Shown piece after piece: positions 9,497 to 18,948 of a stretch of 64,000 bases of DNA. The notes below the pieces were generated by a model that worked only from the letters and a program-made list of their open reading frames with translations, was not told the DNA's origin and did no database searches. Source of the DNA: Pseudomonas viridiflava (GTDB lineage: Bacteria > Pseudomonadota > Gammaproteobacteria > Pseudomonadales > Pseudomonadaceae); the NCBI RefSeq assembly GCF_900582625.1, contig NZ_UTIQ01000084.1, positions 310,001 through 374,000 on the forward strand. Direction: 5' to 3'. The first letter of the stretch is position 1; every line of letters starts with the position of its first letter. Position numbers and translations under genes: made by a program.

Positions 9497-10405
9497 TTAC
9501 CCCTTTCGGGTAAAAGCCAGAACTCGCTCGTCGGCCACCGGCTCCAGGTCCGGGTGCTGCCAACCGACCACTTCACCAACGCCGACTACCAACAGACCAC
9601 CTGGCGCAAGGCGTTCAGCCAGGCGGTTGAGGATCTCGCGGCGACGCCAGCGACGAAAATAGATCAGCAAGTTCTGACAGAAAATGACATCCATGCCGGT
9701 CATTGGCGCTTTCGCCAACTCCAGCACGTTGAGCCTTGCACAACACACGCGTGCGGCCAGGCTCGGTATTACTTTCAAACGACCATCGTCCTGCGCGTCG
9801 AAGTAGCGCTCGCACAGGTCTATATCCATCTGCTCGAACTTGCGCGCGGCATATTCCCCGTCACGCGCCTTGCTCAAGGCGTTCATGCTGATATCGGTGC
9901 CCGTTACGCCAAAGTGGTCGGGCAGCTCGCTATCACGCAGCACTTCCGCGGCACTTATGGCCATGGAGTACGGTTCTTCTCCGCTGGAGCAACCCACGCT
10001 CCATAACGCCCAGGGCTGTTGCCCCGGCTGGGCCTGCGCCAGGCGCAACGCCAGGTATTGCTCAAGCACTTCAAACGAAGGGCGATGGCGGAAAAAACGG
10101 GTTTCTTGAACGGTCAGGCGGTCCAGCAGGGTTGACCACTCCACGGCGCCACGCGGACCCGCCGTGACTTGCCGGTAGTAGCTGGCGTAGTCCGGCACAT
10201 CGAGCTCACGCATGCGCGCGCTGAGGTTGGTCTGCAAAAAGGCCTGGCGCTGTTCGTTGATCACCACACCGGTGCGCTCTTCAAGCAGCGCTTGCCAGTC
10301 GTGGAATTCGGCAGGCGTCATGTCGACCAGGGGTTTGAGAACCCAGGTTCCACTTGACGCCCCGCCCGGCGCCCCGCTCGGTTGCATGCCGTCTCCCTCG
10401 CTCAT
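9497..10405 (-). CDS. pilK: PilK, CheR-like protein methyltransferase
   Basis: A 302-residue S-adenosylmethionine-dependent methyltransferase expected to methylate glutamates of PilJ. The CheR N-terminal helical domain occupies about residues 25-85 and the Rossmann methyltransferase domain about 95-290, with SVGCSSGEEPYS (SAM-binding motif I) and VIFCQNLLIYF typical of CheR. The start is uncertain: ATG at 10405 has a poor ribosome site, whereas the in-frame ATG at 10387 (MQPSGAPGG) has GGGAG six bases upstream. It lies 25 bases before chpA. Confidence 0.92.
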   Translation of the reverse strand: MSEGDGMQPSGAPGGASSGTWVLKPLVDMTPAEFHDWQALLEERTGVVINEQRQAFLQTNLSARMRELDVPDYASYYRQVTAGPRGAVEWSTLLDRLTVQETRFFRHRPSFEVLEQYLALRLAQAQPGQQPWALWSVGCSSGEEPYSMAISAAEVLRDSELPDHFGVTGTDISMNALSKARDGEYAARKFEQMDIDLCERYFDAQDDGRLKVIPSLAARVCCARLNVLELAKAPMTGMDVIFCQNLLIYFRRWRRREILNRLAERLAPGGLLVVGVGEVVGWQHPDLEPVADERVLAFTRKG

Positions 10406-10449
10406 GGCCCAGTGACGATGACCTCTTCAGGTCATCGCGCTTTCCTCGA

Positions 10450-12498
10450 TCAGGCCTGGTCCGCTGCTTCTGGCAGGGTAAAACCAGAAACCGAACGACG
10501 CATCTCACTGGCCATTTTGGCCAAGTTACCAATGCTCTTGGCAGTAGCGGTGGTACCCGAGGACGTCTGCGAGGTGATCTCCTGAATCACGTTCATGGTG
10601 TTGGAGATGTGGCCCGCAGAGGACGCTTGCTGACGGGCGGCGTTGGAGATGTTCTGGATCAAGGCCGCGAGGGTCTTGGATACCTTTTCAATCTCTTCCA
10701 GTGCCACACCGGCGTCTTGCGCCAGACGCGCACCGCGTACTACTTCGGAAGTGGTTTGCTCCATGGAGATAACCGCTTCGTTGGTGTCGGTCTGAATCGT
10801 TTTAACCAGCGCCTCGATCTGCTTGGTTGCAGCAGAGGAACGTTCAGCGAGGCGTTGTACCTCGTCCGCTACCACGGCGAAGCCTCGACCGGCGTCACCG
10901 GCCATGGAGGCCTGGATCGCGGCGTTCAGTGCGAGGATGTTGGTCTGGTCGGCAATGTCGTTAATCAGGCTAACGATGTCACCAATCTCCTGGGACGATT
11001 CACCCAGACGTTTAATACGTTTGGAGGTGTCCTGGATCTGCTCACGGATGTTATCCATGCCGGTGATGGTGTTATGCACCACCTCGTTGCCTTTGTTGGC
11101 GATGGCTACGGACCGTTCCGCTACCGCGGACGATTCCGAGGCGTTCGCCGATACCTGGTCAATGGACACGGCCATTTCGTTGATCGCCGCCGATGCACCG
11201 GCAATTTCTTGCGCTTGGTGCTCGGATGCTTCGGCCAGGTGCATCGCCGTTGCCTGGGTTTCCTGGGCGGCGGCGGCCACCTGTACAGCTGTCAGGTTGA
11301 TCGTGGCAACGAGGTCGCGCAGCTGGTCGATCGAGTAGTTGATCGAGTCCGCGATGGCGCCGGTGAAGTCTTCGGTTACGGTCGCCGCTACGGTCAAGTC
11401 ACCGTCCGCGAGGTCGGCAATTTCATCGAGCAGTCGCAGAATCGCCGCCTGGTTACGTTCGTTTTTCTCGGCGGTCTCAGCCAGTCGGCTGCGGGTGCTC
11501 TGAACCATTACCAGACCGATCAATACGATCGAGGCGATAGCCAGCAGACCCAGCACATAGCCGGCCAGGGTGTTCATGGAACGCGCGCCCACCAGGTTTT
11601 CAAAGCCGCCGGCGAGTTTCGAGGCTTTGTCCAACAGGGTTTGCGACACGGTAAAGATGCTGCTCGCCGATTCACGAACCTGGAACAGTTCAGGCGAGGT
11701 TTCGAGAATTTCGTCTACCGAACCGGATACGAACTCGAACAGCTCGGAAATCTCGGACAGACGCTCCAGGGCTTCCTGGTCGCTGACCTTGGTGATCTTC
11801 ATGGCGGCGTTGCCTTCGATCATCGCCTTGAGTACGCGACCGAACAGGCTCGCGTCACGACCGAACATGTCGGCGGCTTGTACCGAATCTTCGTCACCGG
11901 CCAGTACCTTGTTCACCGAACCAAGGATACGTTCGGCCAACAGCGACTGACGCTGAGCAACCGATACCTGGGCAGCGGTTGCGCCGCTTTCTAGCAGGAT
12001 GTCGACCACTTCTTCGTACTCGACCTGCAGCTGCGGAATGGTTTCGGCCAAGGTGGCAGCAACCTGGTGCAGAGACAGTACGGTTTGTTCGCTGGCGAGA
12101 ATGGCGTCGGCGTTTTTACGCAGGCTGTCCCAGTCTTGCTGCACCGCGTCCATCTCTGGCTTCACGATGGCAGGCGCTGGCGGCAGGCCGGTGTTGTTGT
12201 CACCGGAAACCAGGAAGCTCCAACGCTTTTCGAAGTCATTGCGCGCGTCTTTCAACAGGGCGAACGCCTCTGTCTTACCGGCCGCAGCTTCCGTGGCGTT
12301 TTTCGCGATACGTTGGGAAAGCACACGCAGCTCACCGGAGTGGCTGATGTATTCCTTGTCGTAGTTCGACTGGGTGTTGATGTAGGCGAAGTTGGCGAAG
12401 AGCAGCACGATCGACACGATCAGGACGATAAACAGTCCCGCGATCAACGAGCTACTACGCACTCCAGCCAATAGATTGCCTGCGTTAAGTTTTTTCAT
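10450..12498 (-). CDS. pilJ: PilJ, methyl-accepting receptor of the Pil-Chp system
   Basis: An inner-membrane chemoreceptor of 682 residues, the length I recall for P. aeruginosa PilJ; it senses retracted pilin/surface contact and feeds ChpA. Seen: first membrane helix at ~17-37, a periplasmic region of ~270 residues with two PilJ-type helical bundle domains, second helix at ~311-331, HAMP, then the signalling domain with the hairpin tip [17 protein letters not shown] near residues 519-545. The start at 12498 ([10 protein letters not shown]) is preceded by a G-rich ribosome site; the frame is open 25 codons further upstream but that stretch is not receptor-like. Confidence 0.94.
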   Translation of the reverse strand: MKKLNAGNLLAGVRSSSLIAGLFIVLIVSIVLLFANFAYINTQSNYDKEYISHSGELRVLSQRIAKNATEAAAGKTEAFALLKDARNDFEKRWSFLVSGDNNTGLPPAPAIVKPEMDAVQQDWDSLRKNADAILASEQTVLSLHQVAATLAETIPQLQVEYEEVVDILLESGATAAQVSVAQRQSLLAERILGSVNKVLAGDEDSVQAADMFGRDASLFGRVLKAMIEGNAAMKITKVSDQEALERLSEISELFEFVSGSVDEILETSPELFQVRESASSIFTVSQTLLDKASKLAGGFENLVGARSMNTLAGYVLGLLAIASIVLIGLVMVQSTRSRLAETAEKNERNQAAILRLLDEIADLADGDLTVAATVTEDFTGAIADSINYSIDQLRDLVATINLTAVQVAAAAQETQATAMHLAEASEHQAQEIAGASAAINEMAVSIDQVSANASESSAVAERSVAIANKGNEVVHNTITGMDNIREQIQDTSKRIKRLGESSQEIGDIVSLINDIADQTNILALNAAIQASMAGDAGRGFAVVADEVQRLAERSSAATKQIEALVKTIQTDTNEAVISMEQTTSEVVRGARLAQDAGVALEEIEKVSKTLAALIQNISNAARQQASSAGHISNTMNVIQEITSQTSSGTTATAKSIGNLAKMASEMRRSVSGFTLPEAADQA

Positions 12499-12583
12499 TG
12501 TATGGCCCCCGCCTGGACCCACCGCACTACGTTTTCCCGTGTAACGCCAAAGGGCCGGCAAACGCCGACCCAACCTGATTTAT

Positions 12584-13120
12584 TCAATACGCAACGTCGA
12601 GAAAGCCCGGATGCTGTGCCAGCGCGTGAGGGCTGAACACAAGCCATGGCTGTTCGCGTTGAAAAACCCCATGTATGAAGGGCTCAATAGCCGCTTCGAG
12701 CGCTGGCAACTGCTCGGTAAAGCTGTCCACCGGGAAGTGCTGCATACCAAACACTTCATCGACGGTCAGGCCAGCGAAAACATCTTGGTGGTCTACGACC
12801 AGCACCCGGCGTTGCTTGCGCAGCGCAGAGAGCTCGGTACCGAAGTAGCCACACATATCCATTACCGGCAGCAGGCGTCCACGCACGTTGGCCACGCCTT
12901 TCACCCAACTTTTAACGCCGGGCAACAAGGTGAACCGTGGCTCGTGAAGCACTTCGCCGATTTCGCCCATCGGTGCTACGAACAGGCGGTCGCCCATGCG
13001 AAAGCCGATTCCACTCCAGGTCTGCACCACGGCCCGCTGCGACGGCAAGCCGGCAGCCAGCAGTCGACAACGCTGGTCGATTTCGAGGAGAAGTTGAAAG
13101 GGAGTCTGCACGTCCGACAT
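12584..13120 (-). CDS. pilI: PilI, CheW-like adaptor protein
   Basis: A single-domain CheW-like protein of 178 residues that should bridge PilJ and ChpA in the polar chemosensory array. The CheW fold covers about residues 30-175 (for example FVAPMGEIGEVL and WVKGVANVRGRLLPVMDM). It sits between pilH and pilJ with short gaps, as in other pseudomonads. AAGG-type ribosome sites precede the ATG. Nothing unusual is seen. Confidence 0.93.
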   Translation of the reverse strand: MSDVQTPFQLLLEIDQRCRLLAAGLPSQRAVVQTWSGIGFRMGDRLFVAPMGEIGEVLHEPRFTLLPGVKSWVKGVANVRGRLLPVMDMCGYFGTELSALRKQRRVLVVDHQDVFAGLTVDEVFGMQHFPVDSFTEQLPALEAAIEPFIHGVFQREQPWLVFSPHALAQHPGFLDVAY

Positions 13121-13162
13121 GTCGGCCTTAACCTTCTAGTTTTTATAGGTGTGGTGGCGGTG

Positions 13163-13528
13163 TTAGCCCGCCAGCACCGCATTCAAGGTTTTCAGCAGCG
13201 TGTCTTCGTCCACCGGTTTGGTCAGGTAGTCACGCGCGCCTTGGCGCTTGCCCCAGACCTTATCGGTTTCCTGGTCTTTGGTGGTGACGATAATTACCGG
13301 AATGTGATTGGTATCAGCATCTTTGGTCAGTTGACGGGTGGCCTGGAAGCCATTGAGGCCCGGCATCACGATATCCATCAACACGGCGTCGGGCTTTTCC
13401 TGACGGGCAAGCGCCACGCCATCAGCACCGTTTTCCGCCTTGAGTACCTGGTGACCGTGCTTTTCAAGCATGGCGGTCAGCTTGTACATCTCGGTGGGAG
13501 AGTCATCAACAATCAGAATTCGAGCCAT
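13163..13528 (-). CDS. pilH: PilH, CheY-like response regulator
   Basis: A stand-alone receiver of 121 residues with no output domain. Landmarks are the acidic pair in LIVDDSPTE, the phospho-acceptor aspartate in AVLMDIVMPG, the threonine in IIVTTKDQ and the lysine in YLTKPVDE. PilH is the second ChpA target; in P. aeruginosa it favours pilus retraction or acts as a phosphate sink that counteracts PilG. It starts 46 bases after pilG and is followed by pilI, so the genes are probably co-transcribed. Confidence 0.94.
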   Translation of the reverse strand: MARILIVDDSPTEMYKLTAMLEKHGHQVLKAENGADGVALARQEKPDAVLMDIVMPGLNGFQATRQLTKDADTNHIPVIIVTTKDQETDKVWGKRQGARDYLTKPVDEDTLLKTLNAVLAG

Positions 13529-13574
13529 GGTGTTTCCCTATGGAAGGTTGCGTCACCGCCCTAGCGGTCGAACG

Positions 13575-13982
13575 TCAAGATGCTTGTTCCACCGGGGTGA
13601 AATCTGGGACATGTGCCTTGATGGCGCCGAGCAACTCTTCCTTACTGAAAGGCTTGGTGAGGTACTGATCGGAACCCACGATTCGGCCTTTAGCCTTATC
13701 GAACAGACCGTCCTTGGAGGACAACATGATTACCGGGGTGGACTTGAAAGCACTGTTATTTTTGATCAGGGCGCAGGTCTGATAGCCATCTAACCGCGGC
13801 ATCATGATGTCGACAAAAATGATATTGGGGTGTGTGTCAGCGATTTTGGCCAACGCATCGAAACCATCGACGGCGGTAATCACCTCACAACCCACTTTTT
13901 TCAGCAGGGTCTCAGCGGTGCGACGAATCGTTTTCGAATCGTCGATGACCATGACCCTTAATCCTTCGGAATGCTGTTCCAT
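13575..13982 (-). CDS. pilG: PilG, CheY-like response regulator
   Basis: A 135-residue single receiver domain, first gene of the Pil-Chp operon. The acidic pair is in VMVIDDSKT, the phospho-acceptor in IIFVDIMMPRLDG and the conserved lysine in YLTKPFSK. In P. aeruginosa phosphorylated PilG promotes pilus extension through PilB and stimulates the cAMP cyclase CyaB via FimV/FimL. It is transcribed divergently from gshB, so its promoter should lie in 13983-14227. Confidence 0.95.
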   Translation of the reverse strand: MEQHSEGLRVMVIDDSKTIRRTAETLLKKVGCEVITAVDGFDALAKIADTHPNIIFVDIMMPRLDGYQTCALIKNNSAFKSTPVIMLSSKDGLFDKAKGRIVGSDQYLTKPFSKEELLGAIKAHVPDFTPVEQAS

Positions 13983-14039
13983 GTTCGCCCTACCATCGCC
14001 TCGATGAGTCGTTATTTTTCTACGTTTTCAGTGCGCCTG

Positions 14040-14082
14040 AGGCCTACCAGCTACGGGCTGCGACCCAATCGTAGGCCTTTTT
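14040..14082 (+). terminator. Terminator-like hairpin in the pilG/gshB divergent gap
   Basis: Arms AGGCCTAC (14040-14047) and GTAGGCCT (14071-14078) can pair; a small inner stem CAGC/GCTG is possible in the loop, and TTTTT follows on the plus strand. It points toward gshB although no plus-strand gene ends here. It could stop antisense transcripts leaving pilG or attenuate a long gshB leader. On the minus strand it would lie in the pilG leader. Confidence 0.4.
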
Positions 14083-14227
14083 AGCACACTCTCTAGAAGC
14101 AATCTATAAGCCCCAGAAGCGTAAGGTTTTTCCTTGACCGAAGTGGTCGCCATCGCCACTCTGGCGCCACACAGTCTAGTCGCGACACATTTCAACTGTC
14201 GCATTCGTTTCGCGGAGGATTCACCCC

Positions 14228-15181
14228 ATGAGCGTTCGCCTCGGCATAGTCATGGATCCAATTTCGAGCATCTCCTATAAGAAGGACAGCTCGCTGGCCA
14301 TGCTACTGGCCGCTCAGGCCCGTGGTTGGTCATTGTTCTATATGGAACAGCACGACCTGTATCAGGTGGCCGGTGAAGCCAAGGCGCGCATGCGTGCCCT
14401 TAAAGTCTTCGCCGATCCTCAGCATTGGTTCGAGCTGGGCAATGAAACTGACGCGCCTCTGAGTGAGCTGGATGTGATCCTGATGCGCAAGGATCCGCCC
14501 TTCGACATGGAGTTCGTCTACAGCACTTACCTGCTGGAGCAAGCCGAGCGGGCCGGGGTGCTGGTGGTTAACCGCCCTCAGAGCCTGCGCGACTGCAACG
14601 AAAAGTTGTTCGCCACGCAATTCCCACACTGCACGCCACCGACACTGGTCAGCCGCCGCGCCGACATTCTGCGCGAGTTTGCCGTCGAGCACCGTGACAT
14701 CATTCTCAAACCCTTGGATGGCATGGGCGGCGCCTCGATCTTTCGCCACCGCGAAGGCGACCCGAATCTGTCGGTAATTCTCGAGACCCTGACTCAGCAC
14801 GGCCAGCAGCAGATCATGGCGCAGGCGTACCTGCCGGCGATCAAGGACGGCGACAAACGTATCCTGATGATCAATGGCGAGCCGGTGCCGTACTGCCTGG
14901 CGCGCATTCCGGCAGCCGGCGAAACGCGCGGCAACCTGGCCGCCGGCGGCCGGGGCGAAGCGCGACCGCTGAGCGAGCGCGACCGCTGGATTGCCGCCCA
15001 GGTGGGCCCGACGTTGCGCGAGAAAGGCTTGCTGTTCGTGGGCCTGGACGTGATCGGCGACTACCTCACCGAAATCAACGTCACCAGCCCGACCTGCATC
15101 CGCGAAATCGACAACGCCTTCAACACCGGCATTGGCGATCAGTTGATGGCCGCCATTCAGGCTCAGCTGGACGCGCGCTGA
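14228..15181 (+). CDS. gshB: Glutathione synthetase
   Basis: A cytoplasmic ATP-grasp enzyme of 317 residues that joins glycine to gamma-glutamylcysteine, the last step of glutathione synthesis. The N-terminal domain opens with VRLGIVMDPISSISYKKDSS, typical of GshB; the ATP-grasp part includes the lysine of ILKPLDGMGGASIF and the C-terminal metal-binding ITEINVTSPT. GGAGG lies ten bases before the ATG. As in other pseudomonads it stands between pilG and a tonB-like gene. Confidence 0.96.
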   Translation: MSVRLGIVMDPISSISYKKDSSLAMLLAAQARGWSLFYMEQHDLYQVAGEAKARMRALKVFADPQHWFELGNETDAPLSELDVILMRKDPPFDMEFVYSTYLLEQAERAGVLVVNRPQSLRDCNEKLFATQFPHCTPPTLVSRRADILREFAVEHRDIILKPLDGMGGASIFRHREGDPNLSVILETLTQHGQQQIMAQAYLPAIKDGDKRILMINGEPVPYCLARIPAAGETRGNLAAGGRGEARPLSERDRWIAAQVGPTLREKGLLFVGLDVIGDYLTEINVTSPTCIREIDNAFNTGIGDQLMAAIQAQLDAR

Positions 15182-15375
15182 CCGCTCGCGGAAGGAATGT
15201 GCCATCGCGCGCCGATTTGTCCTTAGCATTTAGGGGAACAGAGCGACGCGTCGGTGCGACACGAGACCCACAGCGCAGAAATGCCCAGCGCTTCACCAAG
15301 CCGCGCAGTGCTTCATGGACTTTTCACCGAGCCCTCGGCAGACTGCGCGGCAACCTGAATTGACCCCGTTGCGCG

Positions 15376-16269
15376 ATGAAATCACCCGCCCTCCTGCCCG
15401 AGCTTCCTGACTACGGCGTCCGTCCTGCGGACCGGCTGGGCTTTACCTTGTTTCTCGCGGTGGCGCTGCACGCGGCGTTGATCCTCGGCGTCAGCTTCAC
15501 GCTGGCACCGCCTAGCCAGATCAGCAAAACCCTGGAAATCACCCTGTCCACCTTCAAGAGCAAGGAAAAGCCGAAAGAGGCTGATTTCCTCGCTCAGGAC
15601 AACCAACAGGGCAGCGGAACGCTGGATAAAAAAGCGGCACCCAAGACCACCGAACAGGCGCTGTTCCAAGACAAAGAAATCAAGCGCATCACGCTACCAA
15701 CTGCGCCAGCGCCGGCCACCAAGCAACAAGCGCCGAAAGCCGCCGTGGCCACCACAGCGCCCAAACAAGCGAAAACTCCGGTCAAGCGTGAAGAGGCCAA
15801 GCCGCAGCCAGACGCCCGTAAAGCGCCCGCTTTTGACACCGAGCAGCTGTCTGCCGAAATCGCCGGGCTGGAAGCGGAGCTAGCCAAAGAACAACAGCTG
15901 TATGCCAAACGCCCGAAAATCCATCGCCTGAACGCCGCATCGACCATGCGTGACAAGGGCGCTTGGTATAAGGATGACTGGCGCAAAAAGGTCGAACGCG
16001 TCGGCAACCTCAACTATCCCGAAGAAGCCCGCAAGCAACGGGTTTACGGCAGCCTCCGGCTGCTGGTGTCAATCAACCGGGACGGCAGCCTCTACGAAGT
16101 TCAGGTGCTGGAATCGTCGGGCCAGCCACTGCTGGACCAGGCGGCGCTGCGCATCGTACGGCTGTCGGCACCCTTCGCACCCTTCACCGGAGATCTGGCT
16201 GACATCGACCGCCTGGAAATCATCCGCACCTGGCGCTTCGAGCGCGGCGACAAGCTGTCCAGCAAATAA
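15376..16269 (+). CDS. TonB-family energy transducer (TonB3-like)
   Basis: A 297-residue inner-membrane protein of TonB architecture: one membrane helix (~23-43), a long charged Lys/Pro/Ala periplasmic spacer (~55-180), and a TonB C-terminal domain (~195-295) with NYPEEARKQRVYGSLRL and LESSGQPLLDQAA. TonB proteins pass proton-motive energy to outer-membrane proteins. No exbB or exbD lies beside it. The gene in this position in P. aeruginosa is tonB3, reported to be needed for normal twitching and pilus assembly, which fits the neighbouring pilus chemotaxis genes. The ribosome site before the ATG is weak. Confidence 0.85.
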   Translation: MKSPALLPELPDYGVRPADRLGFTLFLAVALHAALILGVSFTLAPPSQISKTLEITLSTFKSKEKPKEADFLAQDNQQGSGTLDKKAAPKTTEQALFQDKEIKRITLPTAPAPATKQQAPKAAVATTAPKQAKTPVKREEAKPQPDARKAPAFDTEQLSAEIAGLEAELAKEQQLYAKRPKIHRLNAASTMRDKGAWYKDDWRKKVERVGNLNYPEEARKQRVYGSLRLLVSINRDGSLYEVQVLESSGQPLLDQAALRIVRLSAPFAPFTGDLADIDRLEIIRTWRFERGDKLSSK

Positions 16270-16355
16270 CAGCGCCGACCAGCGACGACTCGTCGCCCGA
16301 GCAAATCGCCCCCTCAGCTTGTCATCGCCACCAGCCAACGGCGACACTACGCGCC

Positions 16356-16925
16356 ATGAAAGCAGCCAACCCCAGCTACCTCAAAAATCATCTTCTGATC
16401 GCCATGCCGCACATGGCCGATCCGAATTTCGCGCACACCGTCACCTACTTGGTGGAACACAACGAACAGGGCGCCATGGGCTTGGTGATCAACCGCCCCA
16501 ACGGCCTGAACCTCGCCGACGTGCTCGAACAATTGCGCCCCGAAACCCTGCCGCCAGCCATTTGCCAGAGCCTGCCGATTTTTTCCGGCGGCCCGGTGCA
16601 GACCGACCGTGGTTTTGTGTTGCACCCCAGCGGCCCTCAATTTCAGGCCACCGCCGAATTGGGTGAACTGGCGCTGACCACCTCGCAAGATGTGCTGTTC
16701 GCCATCGCCGACGGCTTCGGGCCGGACAAACACATCATCGTGCTCGGTTACGCGGGCTGGGAAGCCGGGCAACTGGAAAGCGAGCTGATCGGCAATACCT
16801 GGCTGACCTGTGCGGCCGATCCGAACATCCTGTTTGACGTGCCCTACGACAAACGCCTGGAAGCCGCAGCCGCTCGTTTGGGCATCAACCTGAACCTCCT
16901 CACTTCTCAAGCCGGGCACGCCTGA
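16356..16925 (+). CDS. YqgE/AlgH family protein
   Basis: A conserved 189-residue cytoplasmic protein of the UPF0301 (YqgE/AlgH) family, recognised by YLKNHLLIAMPHMADPNFAH at the start and the VINRP and GGPVQTDRGFVLH motifs. The molecular function is not established; AlgH was linked to alginate regulation in Pseudomonas. The stop overlaps the ruvX start by one base (TGATG), and the yqgE-ruvX pair is widely conserved, pointing to translational coupling. Confidence 0.9.
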   Translation: MKAANPSYLKNHLLIAMPHMADPNFAHTVTYLVEHNEQGAMGLVINRPNGLNLADVLEQLRPETLPPAICQSLPIFSGGPVQTDRGFVLHPSGPQFQATAELGELALTTSQDVLFAIADGFGPDKHIIVLGYAGWEAGQLESELIGNTWLTCAADPNILFDVPYDKRLEAAAARLGINLNLLTSQAGHA

Positions 16926-17359
16926 TGGCCGACAAGCCCCTACGCCTGCTGCTCGGATTCGACTACGGTACAAAGCAGATCGGCGTCGCCGTCGGCCAGG
17001 TGATTACCGGCCAGGCGCGCGAGCTCTGCGTACTGAAAGCCCAAAACGGTGTGCCGGACTGGCAGAAAGTCGAGGCGTTGGTGCGCGAATGGCAGCCAGA
17101 CGCCATTGTGGTTGGCCTACCCCTGAACATGGACGGCACACCGAGCGAAATGAGCGAGCGCGCCGAGAAGTTCGCCCGCCGCCTCAATGGCCGTTTCAAT
17201 TTGCCGGTGCACACCCACGACGAGCGCCTGACCACCTACGCTGCCAAAGGCGAGCGACTTCAACAGGGCCAACGCGGCGGTTATCGCGACAACCCGGTCG
17301 ACGCCCTCGCCGCCGCCCTGCTGCTTGAGGGCTGGCTGGCCGAACACAGCGGCGCCTGA
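16925..17359 (+). CDS. ruvX: Putative Holliday junction resolvase RuvX/YqgF
   Basis: A 144-residue RNase H-fold nuclease. Motif I is LGFDYGTKQIGVAVG with the catalytic aspartate; further acidic residues are in the DERLTT motif and the C-terminal NPVDALAAALLLE. In E. coli the family acts in pre-16S rRNA 5' end maturation, while it was originally annotated as a resolvase. It overlaps yqgE by one base and is followed 33 bases later by pyrR. Confidence 0.92.
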   Translation: MADKPLRLLLGFDYGTKQIGVAVGQVITGQARELCVLKAQNGVPDWQKVEALVREWQPDAIVVGLPLNMDGTPSEMSERAEKFARRLNGRFNLPVHTHDERLTTYAAKGERLQQGQRGGYRDNPVDALAAALLLEGWLAEHSGA

Positions 17360-17392
17360 AGCTCTGCGTTTTTTGCGATTCAAGGAGAGACC

Positions 17393-17908
17393 ATGAAGCT
17401 ACCCAACCCCGCCGAGCTGCTGCCGCAAATGGCCAGCGCGCTCACCGATCACCTGCTCAAGCGAAACATCACCGAGCCGCGCTTTATCGGCATTCACACC
17501 GGTGGCGTGTGGGTGGCGCAGGCGCTGCTGCAAGCCATGGGGCGCGACACCGAGCTCGGCATTCTCGACGTGTCGTTCTACCGCGATGACTTCACCCAGA
17601 ATGGCCTGCATCCGCAGGTGCGCCCCTCGGCGCTGCCGTTCGAAATTGAAGGTCAGCACCTGGTCCTGGTGGACGACGTATTAATGAGCGGACGCACCAT
17701 ACGTGCAGCGCTCAACGAGCTGTTCGACTACGGCCGCCCGGCCAGCGTAACGCTGGTCAACCTGCTGGACCTCAACTCCCGCGAATTGCCGATTCGCCCG
17801 GACGTGGTCGGCGCCACCTTGTCGTTGGCACCGAATGAGCGCGTAAAAGTGCTCGGCCCCGCCCCGCTCACCCTCGAGCATCAGGCTCCCGCCTCCGCCG
17901 CCCACTGA
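17393..17908 (+). CDS. pyrR: PyrR bifunctional pyrimidine regulator / uracil phosphoribosyltransferase
   Basis: A type I phosphoribosyltransferase of 171 residues; the PRPP-binding loop is seen as [18 protein letters not shown]. PyrR converts uracil and PRPP to UMP and, in many bacteria, regulates pyr genes according to UMP level. AAGGAGAGACC precedes the ATG. It is directly upstream of pyrB and pyrC', as in other pseudomonads. I saw no PyrR-type anti-antiterminator in the short gap before pyrB, so its regulatory mode here is unclear. Confidence 0.92.
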   Translation: MKLPNPAELLPQMASALTDHLLKRNITEPRFIGIHTGGVWVAQALLQAMGRDTELGILDVSFYRDDFTQNGLHPQVRPSALPFEIEGQHLVLVDDVLMSGRTIRAALNELFDYGRPASVTLVNLLDLNSRELPIRPDVVGATLSLAPNERVKVLGPAPLTLEHQAPASAAH

Positions 17909-17919
17909 GACTTCTCCCG

Positions 17920-18948
17920 ATGACGCCAACAGACGCCAAGCGCCCGCTGCAGCTCAACGACCTGGGCCAGCTGCGCCACTTCCTCTCGCTCGACGGCTTG
18001 CCTCGCGAGTTGCTAACCGAAATTCTCGACACCGCAGACTCCTTTCTCGAAGTCGGCGCCCGCGCCGTGAAAAAGGTGCCGCTGCTGCGCGGCAAGACCG
18101 TGTGCAACGTGTTCTTCGAAAACTCCACGCGCACGCGCACCACCTTTGAGCTGGCGGCGCAGCGATTGTCGGCAGATGTGATCACCCTGAACGTGTCGAC
18201 GTCGTCGACCAGCAAGGGCGAAACCCTGCTCGATACCCTGCGCAACCTTGAAGCCATGGCGGCGGACATCTTCGTGGTACGCCACGGCGACTCCGGCGCT
18301 GCGCACTTTATTGCCGAGCACGTGTGCCCGGACATGGCGATCATCAACGGTGGCGACGGCCGCCATTCGCACCCGACCCAGGGCATGCTCGACATGCTCA
18401 CCATTCGCCGGCACAAGGGCAGCTTTGAAAACCTGTCCGTGGCAATCGTCGGCGACATCCTGCACTCGCGCGTCGCCCGCTCGAACATGTTGGCGTTGAA
18501 GACATTAGGCTGCCCGGACATCCGCGTCATCGGCCCGAAAACCTTGCTGCCCGTTGGCATCGAACAGTACGGCGTGAATATTTACACCGACCTGGCCGAA
18601 GGCCTGAAGGACGTCGACGTGGTGATCATGCTGCGCTTGCAACGTGAACGCATGACCGGCGGCCTGCTGCCCAGCGAAGGCGAGTTTTACCGCCTGTACG
18701 GCCTGACCAGTGAGCGCCTGAAGTTGGCCAAACCCGACGCGCTGGTCATGCACCCCGGCCCCATCAACCGAGGCGTTGAAATCGAATCGGCGGTGGCCGA
18801 CGGCCCGCAATCGGTGATCCTCAACCAGGTGACATACGGCATCGCCATCCGCATGGCCGTGCTTTCCATGGCCATGAGCGGACAAACCACGCAGCGGCTG
18901 CTCAACCAGGAAGCCCAAGCCAACACCGCAACTGAGGAGCACAACTGA
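17920..18948 (+). CDS. pyrB: Aspartate carbamoyltransferase catalytic subunit
   Basis: A 342-residue enzyme that condenses carbamoyl phosphate with aspartate, the committed step of pyrimidine synthesis. The carbamoyl-phosphate loop is [27 protein letters not shown] and [13 protein letters not shown] are the other family signatures. In Pseudomonas the active enzyme is a dodecamer that needs the downstream inactive dihydroorotase as a scaffold. The stop and the pyrC' start overlap by one base (TGATG), consistent with stoichiometric co-translation. Confidence 0.96.
   Translation: MTPTDAKRPLQLNDLGQLRHFLSLDGLPRELLTEILDTADSFLEVGARAVKKVPLLRGKTVCNVFFENSTRTRTTFELAAQRLSADVITLNVSTSSTSKGETLLDTLRNLEAMAADIFVVRHGDSGAAHFIAEHVCPDMAIINGGDGRHSHPTQGMLDMLTIRRHKGSFENLSVAIVGDILHSRVARSNMLALKTLGCPDIRVIGPKTLLPVGIEQYGVNIYTDLAEGLKDVDVVIMLRLQRERMTGGLLPSEGEFYRLYGLTSERLKLAKPDALVMHPGPINRGVEIESAVADGPQSVILNQVTYGIAIRMAVLSMAMSGQTTQRLLNQEAQANTATEEHN

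Noticed and set aside
10354-11994. 546-codon open frame opposite pilJ
   Set aside because: Antisense shadow of pilJ; the product is Gly/Arg/Tyr-rich without recognisable motifs.
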